Below, piece after piece: positions 15,959-24,221 of a stretch of 37,484 nucleotides of DNA. Source of the stretch: Stenotrophobium sp040387055 (GTDB lineage Bacteria; Pseudomonadota; Gammaproteobacteria; Nevskiales; Nevskiaceae); NCBI GenBank assembly GCA_040387055.1, contig JAZKEM010000263.1, positions 1-37,484 on the forward strand. Direction: 5' to 3'. The position numbers and the translations under genes are program-made. Numbering within the stretch: the stretch's first letter is position 1; every line of letters starts with the position of its first letter. The notes under the pieces are model-generated. The model made no database searches. It saw only the letters and a program-made list of their open reading frames with translations, and was not told the origin of the DNA.

Positions 15959-16852
15959 ATGCAACTCGTCATCATCAGCGGACTCTCAGGCGCCGGTAAA
16001 ACGGTGGCGCTGAAACAGTACGAAGATCTCGGCTACTACTGCATCGATAATCTTCCGCTCGCGCTGGTCGCGAACATGGCTGAGCGCACGCTCCACACCA
16101 TGGAGAAACGCTACGAGCTTCTTGCAGTAGGCATTGATGCGCGTGAGAGTCCGGACGAGATTGCGTTGTTTCCAAAGTATCTCGACAGCCTGCGTGAGCG
16201 GGATGTGACCATTCGCGTTGTGTTTCTCAATGCCGATGAACAGGTATTGCTACACCGCTATTCCGATACGCGCCGTAAGCATCCGCTATCCGACAACAGA
16301 ACATCTTTGCTCGAAGCAATTCGAAAAGAAGTAAAACTGTTAGAGCCAATCTCCACAATTGCCGATTCCATCATCGACACCTCGCGACTCAATCTGCATG
16401 AGTTACGCGAAAAGGTGCTGGAACAATCCTTAGGCGCCGGCGCTGGAAAATTGTCTGTGCAACTGATGTCTTTTGGCTTCAAACACGGCGCACCGGCAGA
16501 AGCCGACTTTGTGTTTGATGTGCGTTGCCTGCCAAACCCGCATTGGGAACCTACGCTGCGCGGCATGACAGGCCGCGATGAGGCAGTCGCCAAATGGCTG
16601 GAACAACATCCGCAAGTACAAAAGATGACCAGCGATATCCGCACCTTCCTTGAGAGCTGGATGCCGGAATATCAGAAGCAAGATCGCGCTTATCTCACCA
16701 TTGCCATCGGTTGCACAGGCGGCAAACATCGCAGCGTCTATCTCGTCGAAAAGCTGGCCAAGCATTTCGGCAAACGCTTTGATCACATCATCATCAAACA
16801 TCGCGAAAGCTGGGAAAACCAAGGCCTGCGCGATGCTGAGGAAAAGAAATGA
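15959..16852 (+). CDS. rapZ: RNase adapter protein RapZ (P-loop protein)
   Basis: This 297-aa protein has a Walker A G-L-S-G-A-G-K-T (residues 8-15) and the C-terminal RapZ signature I-G-C-T-G-G-K-H-R-S-V-Y. In E. coli RapZ binds the GlmZ sRNA and presents it to RNase E to control glucosamine-6-phosphate synthase; whether that sRNA circuit exists here is unknown. It is slightly longer than the E. coli protein (284 aa). It starts three bases after hprK and its stop overlaps the ATG of the EIIA gene (ATGA), indicating translational coupling. Confidence 0.95.
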   Translation: MQLVIISGLSGAGKTVALKQYEDLGYYCIDNLPLALVANMAERTLHTMEKRYELLAVGIDARESPDEIALFPKYLDSLRERDVTIRVVFLNADEQVLLHRYSDTRRKHPLSDNRTSLLEAIRKEVKLLEPISTIADSIIDTSRLNLHELREKVLEQSLGAGAGKLSVQLMSFGFKHGAPAEADFVFDVRCLPNPHWEPTLRGMTGRDEAVAKWLEQHPQVQKMTSDIRTFLESWMPEYQKQDRAYLTIAIGCTGGKHRSVYLVEKLAKHFGKRFDHIIIKHRESWENQGLRDAEEKK

Positions 16853-17250
16853 CTGTAGGGCTGTTGCTAGTAACGCACGGCAAGCTTGGCCGCCATCTAC
16901 TCGACACCATGACCGAGATGATGAGCGGCACACTGCCCTTGCAGCACGACACGCTGGAAGTGCGCCGAGTGCAATCGCCTGAAGCCATGTTGGCTCAAGG
17001 CACTAAAACCATTGAGCGTCTAGATAGTGGTGCTGGCTTGCTGATTCTGACTGATGCATTCGGCTCTACACCCAGCAATATCGCCAATAAATTAGCTGCG
17101 GAATCCAATGCTCGCGTCATTGCTGGCGTTAATCTGCCGATGCTGGTGCGCATCTTTAATTACCCAAAACTAAGCCTCGATGAGTTGGCGAAAATCGCCG
17201 TCGAAGGCGGACAGCGCGGCATCGTGATGTGCCCGCGTCATAACGAATAA
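16849..17250 (+). CDS. PTS EIIA protein, mannose family
   Basis: This 133-aa stand-alone EIIA-Man domain has a probable phosphorylation site at His10 in L-V-T-H-G-K-L-G, followed by the conserved T-D-A-F-G-S-T-P-S-N segment (~63-72). No EIIB, EIIC or EIID gene is nearby, so it probably acts as a phosphorylation-dependent regulator and not as part of a sugar permease. It overlaps rapZ by four bases and is 15 bases before ptsH. Confidence 0.92.
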   Translation: MTVGLLLVTHGKLGRHLLDTMTEMMSGTLPLQHDTLEVRRVQSPEAMLAQGTKTIERLDSGAGLLILTDAFGSTPSNIANKLAAESNARVIAGVNLPMLVRIFNYPKLSLDELAKIAVEGGQRGIVMCPRHNE

Positions 17251-17265
17251 TAAAGGGACAAGACC

Positions 17266-17532
17266 GTGGAAAAATCCGTCGAAATTATTAATAAACTTGG
17301 CCTGCATGCACGCGCTGCGGCCAAGCTTGTCACGCTTGCAAGCAAGTTCTCCGCTGACATCCGCGTACGCAAAGAGAGCCGCGAAGTCAGTGGCAAAAGC
17401 ATCATGGGCGTGATGATGCTGGCCGCCGCCAAAGGCAGCACGATCACACTTATTGCTGAAGGCGATGATGCGCAGCAAGCACTGGATGAAATTGAAGCGT
17501 TGATTGCCGATCGTTTCGGCGAAGAAGGCTGA
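17266..17532 (+). CDS. ptsH: Phosphocarrier protein HPr/NPr
   Basis: This 88-aa HPr relays phosphate from EI to the EIIA proteins. The active histidine is His14 in L-G-L-H-A-R-A-A. The helix G-K-S-I-M-G-V-M-M-L contains Ser45, equivalent to the Ser46 of Gram-positive HPr that HprK modifies; its retention fits the presence of hprK in the same operon. The start is GTG, preceded by AAAGGGA. ptsI starts seven bases after the stop. Confidence 0.96.
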   Translation: MEKSVEIINKLGLHARAAAKLVTLASKFSADIRVRKESREVSGKSIMGVMMLAAAKGSTITLIAEGDDAQQALDEIEALIADRFGEEG

Positions 17533-17539
17533 TGCCAGC

Positions 17540-19270
17540 ATGAGTCTCTGGCTCTCAGGCATTGGCGTCTCTCGCGGAATCGCGATTGCCCGCGTGCAGA
17601 AAATGCACGGCGGCGATCTCGAAGTGCCCGAGTACACGCTGCCCGAAAGCGAAATAGAACAAGAAGTCTCTCGCTTCTACGGCGCACAACGCCGCGCGCG
17701 TGATCAGCTGCGCGAAGTGCGCCAGCAAATTCCAGGCGGCACGCCGGGTGAAATCGCCGCATTCATCGACACCCATTTGTTGATGATGGAAGACCGCTCA
17801 CTGACCGTAGCGGTGGTTGCACTGATTCGCGAACACGGCATCAATGCAGAAGCGGCTTTGCGCCGCCAGCGTGATGGGCTCGTCGCCGTGTTTGAGCAGA
17901 TGGATGATCCTTATCTGCGCACGCGCAAGGATGACGTTGATCATGTGGTTGCGCGTATTCAGCGCATCCTGCTGAAAAGCGAACGCCAGATCGCGCCGAA
18001 GGCCGAAGGCTCCGAGCCTTTCATCATGGTCTCGGATGACATTACGCCAGCCGATATTATTTTACTGTCGCAGCAAAACGTCGCTGCATTCATCACCGAA
18101 TACGGCGGTCCGCTTTCGCACACGGCCATTCTTGCGCGCAGCCTTGGCATTCCCGCAATTGTTGGTTTGCGTGACGCACGCAAACTGCTGCGAGAAAACG
18201 AAACCGTCATCGTTGACGGCGAAGCCGGTCACGTGCTCGCCGATCCCGACGCCAAAGCGCTGGACTTCTATCTGCGCAAGCAGGAAGACCAGGCGCAATA
18301 TCGTCGTGATCTGGTCAAGCTCAAAGGCAAGGCAGCGATCTCGCAAGACGGCGTCAAAATTCATCTGCTCGCCAATATCGAGCTACTGGAAGACGCCGCC
18401 GAAGCCATCGCCAATGGTGCCGAAGGCATCGGCCTCTACCGCACTGAATTCCTCTACATGAATCGCAAAGGCTTGCCGAGCGAAGAGGAACAGTACGAAG
18501 CCTACTCACGCATCGTCGCCGCCGTGCAGGGCCCAATCACGATTCGTACGTTGGACCTTGGCGCAGACAAACAAGTCGACAGCGGTCGCAGCAACGGCCC
18601 CACGCCGAACAATCCAGCACTGGGCCTGCGCGCAATTCGCCTTTGTCTGAAAGAACCAGAATTGTTCCGCGTGCAAGTTCGCGCACTGCTGCGTGCTTCC
18701 GCACACGGCAAAGTGCAAATCATGTTGCCGATGATTTCCAATCTTCAGGAATTCCGCCAATCGCAACATCTCATCGAAACCGCTCGCGAAGAACTGCTTA
18801 ACGAAGGCTATAAAGTTGCCGATGAGGTTCCGATCGGCGCCATGATCGAAGTCCCAGCCGCCGCAATCGCAGCACCGATGCTCGCGCGCCACTCGCGCTT
18901 CTTCTCGATCGGCACCAACGACTTGATCCAGTACACGCTGGCCATCGATCGCGTGGACGACGAGGTCAACTATCTCTACGACCCACTGCATCCGGCAGTG
19001 CTTCGCTTAATTCATATGACGATTGAAGCGGGCGTGCAAGCAGGCATCCCTGTTGCAATGTGCGGTGAAATGGCGGGCGATCCGCGCTACACGCGATTGC
19101 TGTTGGGCTTGGGGCTGACGGAATTCTCGATGCATCCAGCTAACGTGCTGGAGATCAAGCGCATCATTATTGAATCGAACATTGGCGAGCTTCAGCGCAA
19201 GGTGAAGCAATTGCTGCTTTCATTGGATCCGGTTGAAATGCGCGATCTGATTGATGATCTGGACGCTTAA
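17540..19270 (+). CDS. ptsI: Phosphoenolpyruvate-protein phosphotransferase (EI)
   Basis: This 576-aa cytosolic enzyme takes phosphate from PEP and passes it to HPr. The domains are in order: an N-terminal HPr-binding/phosphohistidine domain with His194 in G-G-P-L-S-H-T-A-I-L-A-R, then a PEP-binding TIM barrel with YRTEFLYMNR, TLDLGADK and the active Cys in V-A-M-C-G-E-M-A-G. It lacks the N-terminal GAF domain of EI-Ntr (PtsP), so by architecture it is PtsI-like even though it serves a regulatory PTS. The frame is open back to 17504 inside ptsH; the ATG at 17540 gives the usual family start (SLWLSGIGVSRGIAIA). It is the last gene of the cluster. Confidence 0.96.
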   Translation: MSLWLSGIGVSRGIAIARVQKMHGGDLEVPEYTLPESEIEQEVSRFYGAQRRARDQLREVRQQIPGGTPGEIAAFIDTHLLMMEDRSLTVAVVALIREHGINAEAALRRQRDGLVAVFEQMDDPYLRTRKDDVDHVVARIQRILLKSERQIAPKAEGSEPFIMVSDDITPADIILLSQQNVAAFITEYGGPLSHTAILARSLGIPAIVGLRDARKLLRENETVIVDGEAGHVLADPDAKALDFYLRKQEDQAQYRRDLVKLKGKAAISQDGVKIHLLANIELLEDAAEAIANGAEGIGLYRTEFLYMNRKGLPSEEEQYEAYSRIVAAVQGPITIRTLDLGADKQVDSGRSNGPTPNNPALGLRAIRLCLKEPELFRVQVRALLRASAHGKVQIMLPMISNLQEFRQSQHLIETAREELLNEGYKVADEVPIGAMIEVPAAAIAAPMLARHSRFFSIGTNDLIQYTLAIDRVDDEVNYLYDPLHPAVLRLIHMTIEAGVQAGIPVAMCGEMAGDPRYTRLLLGLGLTEFSMHPANVLEIKRIIIESNIGELQRKVKQLLLSLDPVEMRDLIDDLDA

Positions 19271-19297
19271 GCAAGCTACATGACTGATGGGCCAGTG

Positions 19298-19695
19298 CGC
19301 CGCCTTGCGGCGTAGCTGCTGCCTGTTTTTATTGAGATGGCGTGTTTCGCGCTATGGCGCGAGTTACCTTTCTTTGCTGGTGCAAAGAAACGTAACCCAA
19401 AGAAAGCACCTCTAAAAGCAAATCCACTTGTGCCTTTCAGCTTTTAGCACCCGAATGTGGTTCTGGCTGCTGCTCCCAATGCGATAAAAAAGTGCCCCTC
19501 ACACTTTTTACATGCCGATGGATGGAGCACGCCATCGTGCTAACTGCTTACTTGAGAACAGCAAGAGTGGCTTTGCTTTTAGAAACGTTTTCTTTCGTGA
19601 GTTTCTTTGACGTTAATCAAAGAAAGTTACCCGCGCCTCAGCGCGGAACACACAACATCCGAGCAGAACCGAAAGAGTTACGCCGCAAGGCGGCG
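19298..19695. repeat. ~400-bp non-coding element with long inverted arms
   Basis: The outer 20 bases (19298-19317 and 19676-19695) are inverted repeats matching at 19 of 20 positions. Each contains a small CGCCGC/GCGGCG palindrome. The arms continue inward with similar but imperfect sequence. Left is GCGC-gagttacctttctttgc-...-CAAAGAAA and TCTAAAAGCAAATCCACTTG. The reverse complement of the right arm reads GCGC-gggtaactttctttg-...-CAAAGAAA and TCTAAAAGCAAAGCCACTCT. Similarity runs to about 19435 on the left and back to about 19545 on the right. The CTTTCTTTG...CAAAGAAA part also forms a local hairpin in each arm. No ORF in it looks real. It resembles dispersed extragenic elements I recall from Xanthomonadales-type genomes; the class is not named here. 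Confidence 0.7.
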
Positions 19696-19715
19696 AACTA
19701 ATCTAACGCAGACGA

Positions 19716-20525
19716 CTAAATTACGATCTCGCCTTTGAGATAAGGCTGCACTTTCCCAGACATCCAAACTCGCTCACCATCCAACTCGCAAGCGAATCGC
19801 GCACCACGCATAGAGAGTTGCACGGCATTGAACCGTGTTTTACCTAGGCGCTCAGCCCAATAAGGCACCAGCAAACAGTGTGCAGAACCCGTTGCAGGAT
19901 CTTCATCAATACCCATGCCCGGCGCAAAGAACCGCGATACGAAATCTTCATCGGCATTTCGGCCAGGCGCAGTTACCACTACGCCCATCTCCGTCAGCTT
20001 GCGCAGCTCACGCATGTCTGGCGCAAGGTCGGCAACGGTCTTGGCATCTTCGTAAATCGCGAAGTATTTATTGCCGATGCGCTGCAAATCCTCTGGCAAC
20101 ACGCTCAAGCCTTTCAACAAGGCATTAGGCACATCTTCCAAAGGCTCTGGCATGCGCATGGGCAATGCCAACCACAGTGCATCACCACGTTTTTCGAGGG
20201 TGAGAATGCCTGCCTGCAGCGTGCGAAAACGAATCGTGTTTGATTGATGCCCAAGCTCATTCAGCAACACATGACCGCTCGCGAGTGTGGCGTGACCACA
20301 GAGTTCTATCTCTTGCGTCGGCGTGAACCAACGCAATAGATAATCGGCTGCACCCGTTTCATCGCGAACGAAAAACGCTGTTTCAGGTTGATTGTTTTCT
20401 GCAGCGATGGACTGCATCGCTGCATCTGGCAACCACTCGCTGAGCGGACACACGCCTGCTGGGTTGCCTGTAAATTTTTGCTCAGCAAAAACATCAACAA
20501 CGTATAGCGGAAATGTTTGGATCAT
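19716..20525 (-). CDS. PhzF-family isomerase-like protein
   Basis: This 269-aa member of the PhzF/diaminopimelate-epimerase-fold family begins MIQTFPLYVVDVFAEQKFTGNPAGV. The catalytic Glu is Glu48 in N-N-Q-P-E-T-A-F. G-H-A-T-L-A-S (77-83) and the late D-E-D-P-A-T-G-S-A-H motif are intact. PhzF itself isomerises trans-2,3-dihydro-3-hydroxyanthranilate in phenazine synthesis, but no other phenazine genes are here, so the real substrate is unknown. ATG 20525 is preferred over a TTG two codons upstream. It starts 15 bases after pmbA and is probably cotranscribed with it. Confidence 0.9.
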   Translation of the reverse strand: MIQTFPLYVVDVFAEQKFTGNPAGVCPLSEWLPDAAMQSIAAENNQPETAFFVRDETGAADYLLRWFTPTQEIELCGHATLASGHVLLNELGHQSNTIRFRTLQAGILTLEKRGDALWLALPMRMPEPLEDVPNALLKGLSVLPEDLQRIGNKYFAIYEDAKTVADLAPDMRELRKLTEMGVVVTAPGRNADEDFVSRFFAPGMGIDEDPATGSAHCLLVPYWAERLGKTRFNAVQLSMRGARFACELDGERVWMSGKVQPYLKGEIVI

Positions 20526-20540
20526 GCTCAAGCGCTCGCT

Positions 20541-21887
20541 TTAGCTTCCCGCAATCGTCATGCGATCAATCAGGATTGAACCCGTGCGTGTGTTGCTAAA
20601 CGGATCAACGTCGTTGCCAATGGCCTGAATGCCCTTGAAGATGTCGAGCAGATTGCCAGCGATGGTGAGCTCCTGCACGGGATACGCGATCTCGCCGTTC
20701 TCAACCCAGAAACCTGCAGCACCGCGGGAGTAATCGCCGGTGACGCCGTTGACGCCCTGCCCCATCAACTCGGTCACGATCAGGCCAGTGCCCATGTCGC
20801 TGACCAGTTGCTGAAAATTCTTATCGCCAGTTTTAGCGATGAGATTGAAGATACCGCCTGCATTGCCTGTGGTCTGCAAACCCAGCTTGCGTGCTGAGTA
20901 GCTGCCGAGCAGCCAGCCTTGCAGCACGCCTTGATCAACCAACACGCGTTCGCTCGTGGCGACGCCTTCGTTGTCGTAAGCGCTGCTACCTGCGCCGCGA
21001 AGAATGAAAGGCTTTTGCGTGAGCGTGACCAACGGCGAGAACACCGGCTGTCCCAGCTTATCGAGCAGGAAACTGGCCTTGCGATACAACGAGCCACCCG
21101 AGATCGCGCCAGCGAAATGCCCGAATAATCCGCGTGCGAGTTCCGGTACAAATAGTACGGATGCTTGCTGCGTTTCAATTTTGCGTGCGCCAAGACGCGC
21201 GACAGTACGCTCGCCTGCCTTGCGGCCGATGTCTTGCGCACTCATCAGGTCGCTCGCACGACGTGCATTCGAGTACCAGTAGTCGCGCTGCATCACTTCA
21301 GCCTGCGTTGCGATCACAGCACAGCTGAGGCTGTGTTGCGTTCCGCTGCGACCGCCAAAAAAACCATGCGTGTTGGCCATCATCGAAACGCCGCGATGCG
21401 TGTTGACACTCGCGCCTTCGCTTTGCGTGATGCGCGAATCAACCGCGAGTGCTGCAGCTTCACATTCGCGCGCAAGATCAACTGCGCTTTCTGCGTTGAT
21501 GTCCCAATGATGATCAAGATCCAGATCCGGGAACTCGCGCGCCATCAGCGCGGCATCTGCGAGTCCATTGCATGGATCTTCGCCTGTCACTTTGGCAATG
21601 GCGCATGCCGCTGCCACTGCGCTGGCGATGCCCGCGTCAGACAAATCGCCAGTGCTGGCGTTACCTTTGCGCTGACCGAAGTACACGGTGATGCCCATGT
21701 CGCGGTCGTGTTGAAACTCAACACTCTCAACTTCACCTTTGCGAACGCCGACGGTAAGTCCGCGGCTGATCGAAATACTGGCTTCAGCTTGGGTGGCGCC
21801 TGCACGCTTGGCGGTTTCGAGCGCCTGCTGCAATTGCGGCGACAGCTCGGTAGGTTTGGGCAGACTTAAATCAGGCGAGTTTTGCAT
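20541..21887 (-). CDS. pmbA: TldE/PmbA metalloprotease subunit
   Basis: This 448-aa protein is of the TldD/PmbA family. PmbA (TldE) forms a heterodimer with TldD, which carries the zinc site; the pair degrades unfolded peptides and matures microcins and CcdA. Visible family segments are SISRGLTVGVRKGEVESVEFQHDRDMGITVYFG near the N-terminus, the central RKASFLLDKLGQPVFSPLVTL, and the C-terminal GVTGDYSRGAAGFWVENGEIAYPVQELTIAGNLLDIF. No HExxxH is present, as expected for PmbA. tldD is not in the window. ATG 21887 is preferred over ATG 21923 because a TATAAA -10-like hexamer (minus, 21928-21933) lies too close to the latter. Confidence 0.93.
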   Translation of the reverse strand: MQNSPDLSLPKPTELSPQLQQALETAKRAGATQAEASISISRGLTVGVRKGEVESVEFQHDRDMGITVYFGQRKGNASTGDLSDAGIASAVAAACAIAKVTGEDPCNGLADAALMAREFPDLDLDHHWDINAESAVDLARECEAAALAVDSRITQSEGASVNTHRGVSMMANTHGFFGGRSGTQHSLSCAVIATQAEVMQRDYWYSNARRASDLMSAQDIGRKAGERTVARLGARKIETQQASVLFVPELARGLFGHFAGAISGGSLYRKASFLLDKLGQPVFSPLVTLTQKPFILRGAGSSAYDNEGVATSERVLVDQGVLQGWLLGSYSARKLGLQTTGNAGGIFNLIAKTGDKNFQQLVSDMGTGLIVTELMGQGVNGVTGDYSRGAAGFWVENGEIAYPVQELTIAGNLLDIFKGIQAIGNDVDPFSNTRTGSILIDRMTIAGS

Positions 21888-21952
21888 GGCGTAGAGACAA
21901 AAAGCGGGCGTGCAGCTTACCATCGAATTTATAGCCCCTTCGCTGATCTCTG

Positions 21953-22735
21953 ATGGCTCTCAACGTTCTCACTCGCAAGGCTGGTCCGGTGTTCTTCGTG
22001 ACGATCAATCGTCCTGAAGCGCGCAATGCCGTTGATCGCCCGACTGCCGAGGCACTGGCCGAAGCCTTCCGCGCTTTTGATGCGGATGACAGCCTCAAGG
22101 TCGCCGTTCTTCATGGCGCTGGCAAACACTTTTGCGCAGGCGCAGATCTCAAGGCCGTGGCCTCTGGCGATCCAGCGCGCGGGAATCGCATTGACACTGA
22201 GGGCGACGGGCCAATGGGACCGTCGCGCATGCAACTGTCCAAGCCAGTGATTGCTGCGATATCCGGCTTCTGCGTCGCAGGCGGCCTGGAGTTGGCCTTA
22301 TGGTGTGATCTGCGTGTGGCTGATGAGACTGCGCAGTTCGGCGTGTTCTGTCGCCGCTTTGGCGTGCCCCTGATTGATGGCGGCACGGTGCGCCTACCGC
22401 GCGCCATTGGCATGAGCCGGGCCATGGACATGATTCTGACCGGCCGCGCCGTGGCTGCGCCTGAGGCCCTGTCCTTCGGCTTGGTGAACCGTCTGGCTGA
22501 ATCCGGGTCTTTATTGGCCTCAGCGGAAAAGCTGGCCTTGGAAATCGCCGCATTCCCCCAATTATGTATGCGCAACGACCGCCGCTCGGCTTTTGACCAG
22601 TGGGGTCTGGATGAAAACGCTGCTCTACGCCATGAATTTGGCCTGGGCCTACAAACCCTGCAGTCCGGCGAAACGGTTCAGGGCGCAACCCGATTCACCA
22701 GCGGCACGGGTCGCCACGGAACGTTCAAGGACTGA
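21953..22735 (+). CDS. Crotonase/enoyl-CoA hydratase family protein
   Basis: This 260-aa crotonase-fold protein probably acts on an acyl-CoA thioester. The oxyanion-hole segments H-F-C-A-G-A-D-L (59-66) and C-V-A-G-G-L-E-L-A (107-115) are present. Aligned by spacing to rat enoyl-CoA hydratase, the first catalytic Glu (Glu144) is kept as Glu113. The second (Glu164), twenty residues later, is Cys133 in F-G-V-F-C-R-R-F-G. It is therefore probably not a canonical hydratase and could be an isomerase, hydrolase or another crotonase activity. ATG 21953 starts the conserved fold. It is divergent from pmbA and 15 bases upstream of an MBL-fold gene. Confidence 0.88.
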   Translation: MALNVLTRKAGPVFFVTINRPEARNAVDRPTAEALAEAFRAFDADDSLKVAVLHGAGKHFCAGADLKAVASGDPARGNRIDTEGDGPMGPSRMQLSKPVIAAISGFCVAGGLELALWCDLRVADETAQFGVFCRRFGVPLIDGGTVRLPRAIGMSRAMDMILTGRAVAAPEALSFGLVNRLAESGSLLASAEKLALEIAAFPQLCMRNDRRSAFDQWGLDENAALRHEFGLGLQTLQSGETVQGATRFTSGTGRHGTFKD

Positions 22736-22750
22736 ACACTAGGAGTTGAG

Positions 22751-23707
22751 ATGAAACTGCCGGCCTACAAAAACCTGCCGCATGGCATTACCTGCATCGA
22801 CACCGAGCAGCAACGCCAAGGCATGGCCGCCTGTTATTTGATTCGCCATGAAGGCATGGCCGCGATCATCGAATGCGGCACCGCGCACAGCGTGCCATCA
22901 CTGCTGGCACTGCTCGACAAAAAAAGCATTCCGCGCGATCAAGTGGCTTATGTGATGCCGACGCATGTGCATCTCGATCACGCCGGTGGCGCTGGCGCCC
23001 TGATGCAAGCGCTGCCCAACGCCAAGCTGGTGATGCATCCACGCGGCGCGCCGCACATGATTAATCCTGCAAAGCTGCTGGCAGGCGCGACGGCTGTTTA
23101 CGGCGCTGCTGCTGTGCAAAAAATGTATGGCGACATGGTGGCGGTGCCTGAGTCACGCGTGATCGTCGCGGAAGATGGTTTCAAGCTTGACCTGAATGGC
23201 CGCGAGCTGGAGTTCATCCACACGCCGGGTCATGCAGGCCATCATTACAGCATCTGGGACTCACTGAGCCGCGGCTTCTTCACTGGCGATACTTTTGGTT
23301 TGTCGTATCGCGAGTTTGATGGTCCGGATGGTCCTTGGTTATTTCCAACCACAACGCCGGTGCAGTTTGATCCGCAGGCTTGGGATAAAACGATTGATCG
23401 TTACTTATCGTTTTCACCACAGCGCATGTATCTCACGCACTACGGCGTGGTCGACAACGTGACTCAATTGGCTGAAGGCCTTCGCAAAGGCATCCGTCAA
23501 TACGTACAGATCGCTCAGACGCTAGCGCGTTCGCCACATCGTCATCTGATGATCAAAGAAGCACTGATGAAGCAGGCCCTGCATGAATTGGCGGCTCGTG
23601 ATTGTGACCTGCCAGAACTGCGTTGCCGCATGCTGTTGGAAGCCGATATGGAGCTCAATGCTCAAGGCCTAGGCGTTTGGCTCGACAAGCAGCTGAAAGC
23701 AGCTTGA
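22751..23707 (+). CDS. Metallo-beta-lactamase-fold hydrolase
   Basis: This 318-aa MBL-fold protein has the metal-binding motif T-H-V-H-L-D-H-A-G-G (residues ~71-80). A further ligand His is in H-T-P-G-H-A-G-H-H, an Asp in F-F-T-G-D-T-F, and a late His in L-T-H-Y-G, so the dinuclear site looks complete. A helical C-terminal extension of ~90 residues follows the catalytic domain. The reaction is probably hydrolysis of a thioester, lactone or phosphoester; which one cannot be told. GGAG stands before the ATG. It follows the crotonase gene by 15 bases in what is likely a two-gene operon, so an acyl-CoA or thioester substrate is plausible. Confidence 0.88.
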   Translation: MKLPAYKNLPHGITCIDTEQQRQGMAACYLIRHEGMAAIIECGTAHSVPSLLALLDKKSIPRDQVAYVMPTHVHLDHAGGAGALMQALPNAKLVMHPRGAPHMINPAKLLAGATAVYGAAAVQKMYGDMVAVPESRVIVAEDGFKLDLNGRELEFIHTPGHAGHHYSIWDSLSRGFFTGDTFGLSYREFDGPDGPWLFPTTTPVQFDPQAWDKTIDRYLSFSPQRMYLTHYGVVDNVTQLAEGLRKGIRQYVQIAQTLARSPHRHLMIKEALMKQALHELAARDCDLPELRCRMLLEADMELNAQGLGVWLDKQLKAA

Positions 23708-23713
23708 GAAAGT

Positions 23714-23746
23714 ATTCGTAGGGTGCGCACTGCGCACCCTACGAAT
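23714..23746. repeat. GGGTGCGC-type extragenic palindrome
   Basis: A near-perfect palindrome (23714-23729 with 23731-23746, one central base) has the core GTAGGGTGCGCA. It shares AGGGTGCGC/GCGCACCCT with the hairpin at 8128-8156. There is no T-tract, so it is not a classical terminator; a REP-like dispersed element is likely. Confidence 0.7.
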
Positions 23747-23763
23747 AGAAATCTGTAGCAAAC

Positions 23764-23792
23764 AAAAAAGGGCGCCAGAGGCGCCCTTTTTT
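23764..23792. terminator. Bidirectional terminator between the MBL gene and rplQ
   Basis: Six As, the stem GGGCGCC/GGCGCCC (23770-23776 with 23780-23786) with a three-base loop, and six Ts (23787-23792) lie between convergent genes. It can end the crotonase/MBL transcript on the plus strand and the alpha operon on the minus strand (rplQ stop at 23810). Confidence 0.93.
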
Positions 23793-23809
23793 ACATCTTT
23801 AAACTGAGA

Positions 23810-24199
23810 TTACTCAGCTTTAGCATCAGCCGGAGCCGCGCCAGAACGATCAACCAACTCGACGTATGCCATCGGAGCGTTGTCGCCAGGGCGGAAGCCG
23901 CAGCGCAGGATGCGGGTGTAACCACCCGGACGTGCGTTGAAGCGAGGGCCGATATCATTAAACAGTTTGGTCACTGCATCGCGGTCGCGCAAACGCGCGA
24001 ACACAAGGCGGCGGTTGGCGAGCGTATCGTTCTTAGCGCGCGTGATCAGCGGCTCAGCAATACGGCGCAGTTCTTTCGCCTTAGGCACCGTGGTGCGAAT
24101 CAGTTCGTGCGTGAACAACGCAACGGTGACCGCCTGCATGGTGGCTTTGCGGTGACTAGGGCTACGGCCGAAAGCGCGGCCTGACATTCCGTGACGCAT
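23810..24199 (-). CDS. rplQ: 50S ribosomal protein L17
   Basis: This 129-aa L17, a large-subunit protein near the peptide exit tunnel, begins with the conserved MRHGMSGRAFGRSPSHRKA and contains NDIGPRFNARPGGYTRILR. A short Ala/Asp/Lys tail follows the domain. It is the last gene of the alpha operon, 22 bases after rpoA, followed by the bidirectional terminator. Confidence 0.98.
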   Translation of the reverse strand: MRHGMSGRAFGRSPSHRKATMQAVTVALFTHELIRTTVPKAKELRRIAEPLITRAKNDTLANRRLVFARLRDRDAVTKLFNDIGPRFNARPGGYTRILRCGFRPGDNAPMAYVELVDRSGAAPADAKAE

Positions 24200-24221
24200 G
24201 GTTCTATTCCTTCAATCTTTC

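Noticed and set aside
19492..19701. 69-codon plus-strand ORF within the inverted-arm element
   Set aside because: It spans the imperfect palindrome and its translation follows the repeat; there is no ribosome-binding site.
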